Shown piece by piece: positions 22,801 to 33,660 of a DNA stretch of 64,000 nt. The position numbers and the translations under genes are program-made. Under the pieces are notes generated by a model. The model made no database searches and was not told where the DNA came from. It worked only from the letters and a program-made list of their open reading frames with translations. The first letter of the stretch is position 1. The number at the start of each line of letters is the position of its first letter. This DNA comes from Dipylidium caninum (taxonomy: Eukaryota; Platyhelminthes; Cestoda; Cyclophyllidea; Dipylidiidae): the NCBI GenBank assembly GCA_017562135.1, contig QEYB01000895.1, forward strand, positions 1,302,001-1,366,000. Reading direction: 5' to 3'.

Positions 22801-25800
22801 AGCCAAATAGGTGAAACACGAGGGCGAGTAGATGGTCGAGACAGTTTCCCAGGCCGAGCTAACAGGCACTAAGGCGAGGCCGGGAGTGTGGAGGGAGCGG
22901 CGAGCGGTGTGCGGGTGCGCATCCTCTGGGTTTACACGGTAGAGAGGATGTCGAGCTTTCTCACGCCTCGGTGGGTGGCCCCCGACCGAGGACTCAAATC
23001 GGAATATGCACATACTTCCTGTTTCCAGCCGTTCTGAATAGTTATTTATCACACACCAGTCAGTCTCTGCAGGCAGGAGCTCTCAGGCTTCAACGGTTTA
23101 TGGCACGGCTTCTCAGACGCAAAGACACCAAATAGTCTCCAAATGCAAAAAAAAAAGAATTCTGTTGACGGTCGTGTAGCCTGGTGTAGTACTTCTACCA
23201 AATTGTTCCAAGGCACTACCTGATTTACGCCTGCTTTTATGCTCCTTCCCCTACATGTTGCCTGTATTAGGTGTGTTTTCTCGACGTACGAGTAACCATC
23301 ACATTCTTCGGACTTGCCTTCCGTGCGTCTGGGTCAAATTTTCCCACCCCAGGCCACGCTATCATCCCATTTTAAGAAATTACGTTACCTAGGGGAAGCG
23401 GACTCAATCGTCTTGCATGTGCTGGCTGTTCAGAAACTAAACTGTGCGTCCCATGCCCGCGTATTTACAGTGGTATTATATACCAGTAAATCATTTTTGC
23501 CCACAAAATACCGAGATTGGGGTGCATGGTGCCGTGCGTAATTGCAGGAGCCGCGGTTTGCCCGGCCAATGACATCTCCATCATCCCCTGCCGCGTCTGC
23601 GGAGCGCAGTCCTCCGGTTTCCACTTCGGCGCCATCACCTGTGAAGGCTGTAAGGTGTGTTTATGGGAGTGAATGTTAAAACAGGTCGAGGCCTCGCTAA
23701 TCGCCCTACTTATGATTTCAGGGATTCTTTAGAAGGACAATAAGTGAGAGGGACAACCAGCGCTACACATGCCGCAATGGCGGCACATGCCTCATCACTC
23801 TGGCCACTCGGAACAACTGCAAGAGTTGTCGTTACCGAAAGTGCCTCTCTGTTGGGATGTCAAAAGACGGTAAGGCCGCACACATTCGTCGGAGTCGGCG
23901 CTGCCGTTGGTAGTCTCTGTTAAAACTGAGGTAGCAACTTAGAAGGAGTTGTCTCATTTGAAACGAGCTCTTGTACGACGCATGAAGGCTGGCTGGTCCT
24001 GATTTGGCCTGACGAGATATACGGTTGCACTGCGAGTCAAGTGAACACTCAGTAATATTAGGGGGCCTCTTCCTCCATCTGATGGCTTCAAAAAATCTGT
24101 GGGACAATGGGTATTATATCATCGGGTCGAGACAACTTTGTTCAAGTTTGATGTCATTTCGTCAACTTTGGTCAGGCGAATCCTCCACTTCATTAGTCCT
24201 GGAACGGGCCTCATGTTAATTTCAGCTACGGTGCCTAAGCTGAATACCCATTTTTTGTAGGAAGTCGTATAGGAAGGCAGCCCAATGCAGTTAAGCACAT
24301 GTGCGCCATAGAAATTGAGCGAATAAAGTCAAAGCTGAGTTCTTCGACTGCCCAAACGCCTCCGCCCTCCTCGGCCCCATCGAATGCTCAAAATAACGCA
24401 GCGGGTTATTTTGAGCATCATCATCAGCAACAACAGCATCAACATCACCAGCCACAGCAAATTCGTTCGCTGCAGCAGACAAACAGTTCACTCTATCATA
24501 CTACCAAAGTGGAGGAGAGCGCAGCCACGTCGGACTTTCTGTTTCCTCCTTGGCCTCCAGCGAACTACTCTGCCTACTACGAGGCCAGTGGTCACATTGG
24601 TTTGCCCGAAATCACTGCAATTTCCGCTTCTAATAAGACTGGTATAAGTCTTGAGCAGCAGCGTTTTGCCAAGTTGGCGGAGTTGGCTGGCGAAGGTGAT
24701 ATTCCGCAGTATCCGGGAGCGGCGGCGGCAGCGGCGGCTGCAGCAGCCGCCGCAGCAGCAATTGACACGTACGAGAGCCATTACTGCGAGGCGAGGCCGA
24801 GGATGCGGACCAGCTCTGAAGCCAGTTCTCTGCGGGAACCGCGTCACACTGCCATCGGCCCCTCCGGCGGCTCCGAGGACCCCCTTTTGTCCACTATGCA
24901 AGTGGCTGCAATACAACGCCAGCCGCTGTCGCCGACAAGTGCCTCGGGGGCAGTGACGATGCCCGCCAGCACCTCCACCTTGTACGAATCGGCGGCCACC
25001 ATCAGCAGTTACGAGCAGGCGGCTGTAAGTTACGCGTTAATAGTACACCCTCAAAAGCTATTCCTCGAGTATGTGTGCGTATAATAGTTGGCGAAAACAC
25101 CATAGTTTAAAGTTGCATTAGAGCACTTCTAGTCAAATGCGATATGCACATGCAAGGCGTGACGGTAAAACTTACCCCATTTTCCCGGTCTTAGTTTTCA
25201 ATACAACAGGGTCCGGCGTGATGGCGGACTGGGGTTTTACCGGTTTCTCTTGCAGCTCTCGAGTCTCATTCGATTGGCCAAACAAGTGCAGTCTGCAAAC
25301 AGCAGCATCAGCAGCAATTGCAGCAGCGCCAGCGGGAGTAACGAGGCGGCTTTGGGAAGCGGACATGCTCAGGCCCAGGTGTCCAGCATTCTGGGCGAGC
25401 AGTTCTCCTCAGTGGACAGTTTACAGCAGCGACCACCGTCGCTGCGACAAATCCGACCGAGTACACTGCAAATCATGGTAGAAGAGCAAGACAGCAGGGA
25501 CAGGGAAGACCGGGAGGGACAGGTGGAGCGGGGATTGGAGTTGAACGAGGTGGTGCCCTCCGCAGTGGAGACGAGCAGTTCTCCGGAGAGCGAAGCAAGA
25601 AAGCTTGTAAATCGTTCTCGCGGACAGCTCTCCGTTGACGCCCTGATGGTCGAAAAGGCCGACACACAAAACGTCCCTTCTCTCGTTCAGCCTTTTGTTG
25701 TAAACGAAAGTGAGTGCTCACTCCTAATGAGAAGGAGGCTACTTAAACACTGGCGTGGTATTTGCTGGCGCCTTCTGAGACCTGTTTCCTTTCTTGTGAG

Positions 25801-27740
25801 ACGAATTTTATTTAGCTCATTTAGAACGAGCTCGGGTGTACCATTCAGACCTCGGGAGGAGGTAGCGAAGTATTACTAACTGACATCTTTTCCTCAGACC
25901 GATACGTCGCCAACGATTACCCGCCAATGAGCTCGCTCTATCAAAACCAAAAGTCTTTTGAAGTGGAGAACAGGACCCACAATGGAGTGACTCTGAGATC
26001 CCGTATGCCTCTCCAGGCGCCGGTATCCTTCTCTCCACATCTCTCGCTTGGGGCCTTCACAGAGTATGTCTCGGGAGCGGCTGGTCACCTGGATGATTGC
26101 AGGCAGCGGGTAAATGCGTCGTCCCCCCCTCCCCCCTGTAAATTATTGTCCGTAGGTTATGTACTTTCTTTTATTTGGTGCCGTTTCTGAAACGCAGGAG
26201 GTCGTGGCACAGTCAGCATGAGAAAGCTGGATCTTGTGCTACTGAAACAAATTTAGTGGTATCCTTTGTTTACAGGTGACGGGAAATTTCCTCCTCGAGT
26301 CGGAGGTGACACCGGCGGCGATGTGGGCGCACATGATGGCACAATTCGAGGCCCACGCGCACCAGGTCATTCGCTTTGCGCGCGCGATTCCGGGATTTCG
26401 TGACCTCCCCCGCGCCGACACCAAGTTCCTTGTACAGGCCTCCATGTACCCGATCGTGTTGGTGCAGCTGTCACGGGAGCCGTTGCCCGGCGGCGATTTT
26501 AACTTCTACAACTTCTCGCCCAGTGAGCGTCGACTTATATTGGCTGAGTTTCCCCAGCTGAATCCACTGGCCGAACATTTCTACGAGCTCACGGGGTTCT
26601 TGGGACCCTTGAACCTGGATAACACGGAGGCAGCCCTTCTTTGTGGCATTATCTTTCTTCGCGGATGTAAGCATTTTTCTTGGAAATTTTAGCTTCACGG
26701 TAGCATTAGGAGCGAGTTGGGAGCTGAATAAGTTAAAAGCGGCCTAACGGCTGCGCAAAATTTGATAGGTGAAGAAATAGTCTGCAATTTTGTAGTGGCC
26801 TCAGGTTCATTCCTCAAAGCACTAACCATATGTGTGCGGGGCGGTTGGGCCATGGCTCCGCGGAAAGTGCCACTGGATTTGGTCAAATCGGCCCAAATGG
26901 TTTGCACTCGCGCTTGCAAATAGTGTTTCACTAAAGCCCCGGAGCGATTGTTTCGGGAGACTGATCTTCAGCCGTGTCGAATGTCTGGTCACCAAATATT
27001 TGCATCAAACGCGGTTTCTATGCTGTTGACTACTACGTGGGTCTAATTAAGAGGGGAACCGTTTGATTATATTCACTTTGCATTGTGTTTTCTTCTCCGA
27101 ATGTTTATAGCAAATCAAAAATTGCTCGAAGGTGAGAAAATTTACGAGATCTACAACCATGCTGCCTCAGCTCTTCAACAGTACATAACCGGTAAGGAAG
27201 GCGTGACGCCCACTTTCCTTTGTCACTTCAGTTATGACATCGTGTTCTAATAGCGACATCGTGTTCTAATAGCGACACCTTTACCGTTTTATGTGGTCCC
27301 ACTTAGTCTATAATTGCTACTGCTATTCAGTACTAGAAGATGAAACAGGGTTGTTAAGACCGATGATTAAAATTTATGGAATAGAATGCGTGAAAAGGAC
27401 GTGATATTTGTCCGTCATAAAGGTGGGGAAGGCGAGACAAAGCATCAACGATGCGTTCAACAATATCAATCAACTTTTGACCTGTCGAGTACCGACTTTT
27501 CTCTCTTTAGTTCGCTACTCCAACGATGAGAGATTCTCACATCTTATAAAGCTTCTCCCAAGTCTCTCGAGCATGAACGAGGCGCATCGTGCAGCTGTGC
27601 AAGACTTGCGACAGTCCCGCCCCGACCTCCACTTCCCCGATCTCTTTGTACAAATGTTCCAGCTGGACGGAAACAATCAGTCCGGCGACGTGCGGTCGGT
27701 CAACGTAGGCGAGGGGGGACTGGTTAACTCTAATGAGTGA
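13862..27740 (+). CDS. nuclear receptor with two DNA-binding domains (2DBD-NR)
   Basis: Eleven phase-consistent coding exons: 13862-14016, 19499-20159, 21794-21941, 23548-23654, 23722-23869, 24261-25024, 25256-25709, 25898-26109, 26276-26666, 27111-27191, 27511-27740; about 1116 residues. After a Ser/Tyr/Pro-rich N-terminus come two complete C4-C4 zinc-finger DBDs, at about 251-317 and 336-402, each with all eight cysteines at standard spacing and split by a phase-0 intron after the P-box Lys. P-boxes are CEACKKFF (first) and CEGCKGFF (second). A long hinge follows with His/Gln-rich and 14-Ala tracts, then a ligand-binding domain (about 884-1090) ending DLFVQMF. This matches the 2DBD receptor subfamily described in schistosomes, nuclear transcription factors of unknown ligand. 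The ATG is the first in frame after a TGA; exon 1 is linked to exon 2 only by phase (2 to 1), so the N-terminus is the least certain part. Confidence 0.94.
14017..19498 (+). other. first intron of the 2DBD receptor; no independent gene supported
   Basis: A 5.5 kb intron bounded by a gtgagt donor and a tttttag acceptor. It contains GC-rich blocks just after exon 1 (14280-14345, repeated GGGCGG), which may be promoter-proximal control DNA. A 250-codon antisense frame at 15900-16652 has no recognisable domain. A short segment at 17374-17454 can be read with an acidic VKRE-containing sequence in one frame, but its phase does not fit the flanking receptor exons. Confidence 0.6.
22181..22198. promoter_or_regulatory. 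paired AP-1-type sites in inverted arrangement
   Basis: TGACTCA at 22181 and TGAGTCA at 22192 form an inverted repeat inside the intron between the two DBD units. The exact 7-mer is the bZIP AP-1 consensus. Function is inference only. Confidence 0.3.
27236..27273. repeat. 19-bp tandem duplication
   Basis: Two perfect copies of a 19-nt unit (gacatcgtgttctaatagc) lie head to tail in the last intron of the nuclear receptor, consistent with a recent slippage or repair duplication. Confidence 0.9.
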
Positions 27741-27918
27741 AAATAACGCTGCGGCGTCGATCCCAATTAGCATTTCGTCATTCAGCCCACCTTCGTGTCC
27801 AAACCCCTCATCCTGGTCTCTGCTGTATACCCACATTACCTGTAAATAGTGCGTCTATGCTCGCTGTATGTACTGCGCGCCTTTACCAAATATTTTTTTC
27901 TAATATCGTTTTTACAGT

Positions 27919-27924
27919 AATAAA
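27919..27924 (+). terminator. polyadenylation signal of the nuclear receptor
   Basis: AATAAA lies 179 nt after the receptor stop codon, in an AT-rich stretch just before the convergent adaptor gene. It is the closest canonical signal downstream of the stop. Confidence 0.55.
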
Positions 27925-27944
27925 AGCCACTGCATTTTAACAGC

Positions 27945-28519
27945 GTGTATCCGCAATCCTAGGTCGTCGGAATTTAGTGGTCCATTGTGGGTCCTCATGC
28001 TCATCCAGTTGAGGTGTTAACTGTTGTCTAATTAGCCCAAAATGTGAAAAGATAATGCCAACTCGGCAGAAGTGTTGTTATCATCGTTGAGGCTCTCGAG
28101 GGGGCTCTCGGCAGCACAATACGTCTAGCAATGGGTTGTGGGCATTTGCGCTCACCGACTTGCCGAGGGGGCGCGGGACCCCCACAAGATCCGCGTTTCA
28201 TTGCCCTGGCTGTCGTGGTTTGTCTAAGTTCCGAGGGTCGGCGTCGAGGGACACTAAGAGTAAGTCAGCGAGGCAGCACAGTTCAGTGGGTGATATTCAG
28301 CGGTCGGTGATGTGCGAAGCGAAAGGAATCGAAACCGTGAAGAATAATTGTCTTAAATCATCACAACATCGGAGGTTACAAACAATAAAAGGCAACACAT
28401 GAAAAGTTTTAGGCAATTGACAACGGAAAGGGGGAGGGCATATACTTGATAGTCAGGTGTAGAATCACAGGCATGAGAAGAAGGTAGTTATGGCGTCGAA
28501 ATTAATGGAAGTGAGATGG
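27945..28519. other. intergenic DNA between convergent genes
   Basis: About 0.6 kb between the receptor 3' end and the stop codon of the adaptor beta gene on the other strand. It presumably carries the 3' UTR of the minus-strand gene. No coding signal seen. Confidence 0.5.
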
Positions 28520-31500
28520 TTAGTTCGATAGGATTCCATGGAAAGCCTCTCTGATATAGGGGTACACGTCCATGGTGCGTGATTTCAAAGACAACTAAAA
28601 AAGGCGAGGGCATTGACATAAGCAGAGTAAAACTACCACGCCAGGAAATGGGCACAAATTTACCGTGTAAGATGGATTGTCAGGTTGAATTTTCAATTCT
28701 GCCAAGACCCAAATTTCGTTGCAGAGTTTTATTGACTGATATAGCATATCTTGACCATCGACGTTGCGTTTAGCGATTGTGAAGATGTTATTGTTCCGTA
28801 GTTTTTGCGAACAAGTATCTGCAGCATGATAAGCATAGATCGAGACAAAGGAAGAGTGAACAGACAAAAATAACCTGAATAGATTACCACCTGAAATATT
28901 TGAGATGGATAATCATTCGGCTACTGTATCAATCAGTCTGGTTAAAGAGTTAGTAGAACTAAACAAGAAATTTGTGAGGTTACATCACAATATGTTTCTC
29001 ACAATATGGACATTTATGGATAGCGTATGTTTCAAAAAAGGGATAATATAATACCAGCATCCAAGTAGAGAGGAGTGAGAACGAATTGCTGTTCATTTTC
29101 AGCAGGGATATCTTTCCAAGTGGCGAGAAAAACCATCTTCTCCATTTCTCCTGCGGCCGTGAAGAGAACATGAATGGGCACAAGACAAGCGAAGTAAAAG
29201 ACATCCACATTGTTCTTTACCGCCACCTTGTAAGCAAAATATGAAATCAAAAGTAAAAAAAAATTAGAGGCACAAACCAGTCCAGAAAAACAAGCCTAAT
29301 ACATAGAATCAGTATGTAAATGGCTTAATCATAACACAAATTCGAGGCTCAAAAGTGGATTTTATTCAACCAAATTATTTAGTATCAAATCAATGATGAA
29401 TAATCATGTTTATTGAACTAAAACTCGTCAACAAGACATCACAAACAAACTCAAAAGTATTAGAGCCTTAAAGGAGAAAAAAAAAACAAATTAGTGCTAT
29501 AAGAGATATCATTGAACAAATGACAACGAGTCTACAAAAGATGACTTACAAACAATTCGCAAACATCGCTAATCTTTTAATTTCAACTAATAAAAACAAA
29601 TTATATATCACTTAATCGTACTGATTTTGGTTGAGGACTTCAAAAAAAATGAATGCAGTATTCCCGTAGCGAAAGTAGTTAGGCTACCTGCAAGTTCATA
29701 AGCGGATCTGTCTTCACAAACTGGTTACTAAATCGTAGGGGTAGCGTCGCCTTGGCTGATTGTTTAGGATGCAAAGGGCTCGGTATACTGAGTGGTTGGG
29801 CGGGAGTCAGTCCGAAACTGTTCTTGTTAAATTGGATGGCAAAGCCGGTCATGGGGGAAAGCGCGTTATTGGTTAATGTGAGCTCCATTTGGGGCTGGTT
29901 ACTTGAAGGGATCACACTGAAGGTTCCCACGATCTCGAGGCCCTTGCCTCGCGAGGACTCCAACCACACCGTGGGGGGCGGAACATACGTCATAGGAGCG
30001 GCGGGAGTCGCCACGAAAGGTGCGAGATCGTGACTAGTTGGAGCAGCGGATGACACGGATGTCCCACCGCCCATAGTTATTCCCCCAAATATATCTGCCA
30101 GTGCGTCAGCGGTAGAGGATTCAGAAGTACCTTGACATTTTATACCAATTTTCAATTAGACTACAAAACATAAATATGCAAAACAGATGAAGGGCTTCTT
30201 GTTTACCCATTGGTGGCGCTGCAGCTGCAGTTTTCGGGATGACACCGGGTAAGAGGTCGTCGAGACCATCCCCAAGGAGATCTGGTGCTTCCATATCGAT
30301 TCCGGGGATAGGTGGTCCCGAGTACCCGACTGACGGCGTTACCGAGGTGGTCGGCACTGAATCTATATCCAGGAGGTCACCAATCAGAGTCTCTTGAGTG
30401 GGAATGACCATAGTAGTAGGTTTTTGAAATTCATCTGCATCACCGGCTTTGCCACTAAGTGCTGTTGTAAACAAATGTCTTCTTGATATATGTTTCCCCT
30501 CTACGAATGCACTCGGGGGTTGATGGTAGACACTGGCAAGACTACCGAGATTGCAAATTAATTCATCCAATAGGGAGGGCTCAAGCAAATCGGTCTCCTC
30601 AGAGATCAGCGGCTTCTCAGCAAGGACAACCTCCTTAGCTGCAGTGGGGTCGGTCGACAGAAGGCGCCAGTAAATGTAGCCACGATCTCGCAAGTCGGGA
30701 TTATCTGACTCCAAGGTAGCTAATCCCAGAACATTTTGAACAAGTTCCTACGGAAAGTACATGAATATATTGTCAGACAATGTGGATCGAAACCAGATGA
30801 AGATATTATACCTACTTGAGTATCGGAGGGCCGTTTAAGAAACAGTTTAACAATAGCCGTAAGAAGTTGCAGTTGAACTTGTGTGTTTTCGTCGTGGAAT
30901 CCATCCAAAAAGGATTGTAGAAGCTCGTCAGCGTTATCGATGCGTTCTGCGTACTCACCAATAATCCAGATCATAGAAGCTCGAGCTTCCGGTTCATCCA
31001 AAGTATCCAAGTTCTCACAAAGATTCGCAATAATACTCTCATACTTGTTGGGATACTTGCGGAAAATATCCTGGAGGAAAAAAGCCAGCTAAGTAGCATG
31101 AATTTCTTACCTTAATGACGACAATAGCCTCTTGAACTACATAATTGACCTTCGTATTGATCAGCTCAACAAGTGTACTGACACAACGCTCAGCGGAGGC
31201 CTCAACCTTGATGGCGCACCGACCGATAGCGCGTACGGCCTTGCGCACAAAGTCTACATCAACTTCTTTTGCATACTCTTTCAATTCCGCTAGAACATGG
31301 GTTATGTTTGCTTGATTGGTTAACCGGATCATGATATCGAGTTTTTCCAACTTTACGTAAATAGGATCATTGTACTTGACGAAAAAAGCCTATAAGAAAG
31401 CAACTAATAAAATGAACTTCAATTGACCTTAATTTCCTGTTTCAGGATGTCCTTATTCTTTTGAGAAATTAGATTTATGTTGCGTAGCGCTACGTATTGA

Positions 31501-32644
31501 ATCTCGGGCTCAGCAGAAAGGAGAGTCACTAGAGGGGGGGCTAATTTCTTTGATGTGATCTGGGCGACATCCGACTCAGGATCAATGAATGATAGAGTAC
31601 TAATAATCACTTTGACCGCCGATAGGACAACAGCCGCGTTGGCATGTTGCAGACGGGGCATTACACGCTCAATGATACCACGGGCCTCTCGCTCGTCCAA
31701 AGGAGTGTACTCTGCAATTGCATCCAGAATAAAAACCTGACCCCACCTACAAAACAAAGAAACGATCTACATAGGTGAGAATACACAACCAAATATTATA
31801 AAAAAGACTCACTCGTTGCATTCATTTAGTGCAGTAAGGAGTTTGTTTACGATATGTTTATCAATTTTCAAAAGATTAGCAGCTGATTCAGATTGTGTTG
31901 TCTCCAATATTTCAGAAATCGCAGCCACGGCATTTGTAATGACCATGGGATTACTATCACTTAGAAGGTTCTTCAAGAGTTCAAGAAAGCCATTATCTTC
32001 AACCAATGTTGGATCGATGTCATAGAGTTTAGCTACACAAATTGCAGCGGTTTTGCGAACGTATGGGTCTTCATCCTTCAAACACTTTCGTAATGGGTCA
32101 CAATAATACGCGATGATTTTTTCGACGCGAATACAACCCATTGTACGTACCGCTAAAGCTCGAATCAACGGATTAGGATCATCGCAATCCTACGGAATAA
32201 TTGATTGGGAACTTGACTTACTCTGACAAATGTGCTCACGGTCATTATTGATGTATCCGGTTGGGTTTTGGCGTAATTCATGAGGTACAGGTAAACAAGT
32301 TTTTTCAGTTCCAAGTTATCTGTTTGCATACAATTCATGACATCGGGAAACAGAGCACTAAAATAATGAACAAATAAAAGTACCTGACATCTTTTCCAAC
32401 AGTCATGCTCGCTATCACCTTCTTGACGGCTTCCTTCTTTTTCTCCTTCTTCTCATTTTGTAATTCTGCCTTGAGTTCAAAAATCTCACCCTTTTTTGTC
32501 GTAGTAAAATATTTTGAGTCGGTGGTTCTGGCTTGGTTGGTGACTTTCTGGAACCATGGCCTAAAGAAGGTGACTGTTATTGCACGGGTGGTAATACTTC
32601 ATGTTCCCAAAAGTATCTGTCACGGAAGCAGCAACGTTCTGCAT
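28520..32644 (-). CDS. AP1B1/AP2B1: AP-1/AP-2 clathrin adaptor complex subunit beta
   Basis: Twelve exons, all phase-matched (minus strand, 5' to 3'): 32598-32644, 32384-32560, 32222-32357, 31813-32189, 31428-31746, 31111-31389, 30816-31070, 30207-30747, 29688-30130, 29055-29226, 28664-28818, 28520-28594; about 991 residues against about 950 in human. The trunk shows the family signature [18 protein letters not shown] and armadillo-like repeats ([34 protein letters not shown]). A variable hinge with acidic and LLG/LL-type motifs follows, then the beta-ear ([35 protein letters not shown]). The protein links cargo-bearing adaptor complexes to clathrin at the trans-Golgi/endosome or plasma membrane. 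Many invertebrates use one beta gene for both complexes, so AP-1 versus AP-2 is not decided. An N-terminal extension of about 25 residues before TDSK comes from a small first exon inferred from phase; a second ATG at 32600-32602 is an alternative start. Introns are very short (26-76 nt apart from the last ones). Confidence 0.96.
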
Positions 32645-33660
32645 TCTGCAATGCAACAAAAATACCGTAAGGACCACACAGAATGTGGCAGACTCAAACA
32701 AAACCAAGTTGCGTAAAAAGTCCCACTACCTAATATATACTTAAATTATCTCTGTTTTTGTCGCACGCTATAAACGAAAGTTATTTGTAAAAATAAATAT
32801 AAACAGGGTCTACCGGATGCAGTTAAGTAGTTCCGCCGCATCTATGGATGGATTTAACGAAAGTTACCTCAACTTTTTATCTGCTACAAATTACAGGTTA
32901 TACAAAATTATATTGACAAAAGCAACTAGTTGGCAAAAATAAATGGAAACTCAGACTTGGACCCAATCGCGTTCATTCATAATTAATACGAGAATTAATA
33001 TCATACTGAGAAGTTAAACCACCAAACCATTTTTTCGTATTGTTAATCGTTAAAGATTACAGTACGACGAACTGAATGTTTATATTGCAAGCGAATATAT
33101 GGCAAATTACCTATTATATCTTGAGAAGTCGAATTAATACGCCAGCGCCCAGTACGTCCTGTCTACTTTGGGGAGAGGTTTTAATTGCATGCATAAGTGT
33201 CAATAGCGATTTGTGCAAACAAAAATATTGCACCAACGAACGACCGAACTTGAATTATTGTCTAGCAAATTCGCCGCTCCATTGAATGGAGGTAGCCTCT
33301 AAAACGCAAGTCTAACAAATCATTCCATTTTACACGGCTTTGTTTTTCGCCTGAATCGCGGTGTTATTTTCGGTCCTGGTAAACTTTTTGGGCGGCTCCG
33401 TGAATTGGCTTTGAGAGTCTTCATGATCGCCTTAGCACAGTGGCGGTAAATTTGTTTAATTGACTAAAGCTTGCGCCTATGTAGAAATGCACAGGTCTTT
33501 GTGCGACAAAATAGGCTTTAAGACCAAGTTCATATAAACGGATAAATTTTACAGTTGCGTTCAGCATGTGTACCAATAATTGACTTCTTTTCATCATCCG
33601 CCGATATTGTTTATGTGGACCTCTGAAGGCGCCTAATATGGTGTTTGGCGCGGGTTTTAG

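Noticed and set aside
27423..27510. In-frame extension before the last receptor exon
   Set aside because: The phase from the preceding exon fits only the acceptor at 27505-27510, which also restores the expected ligand-binding-domain sequence.
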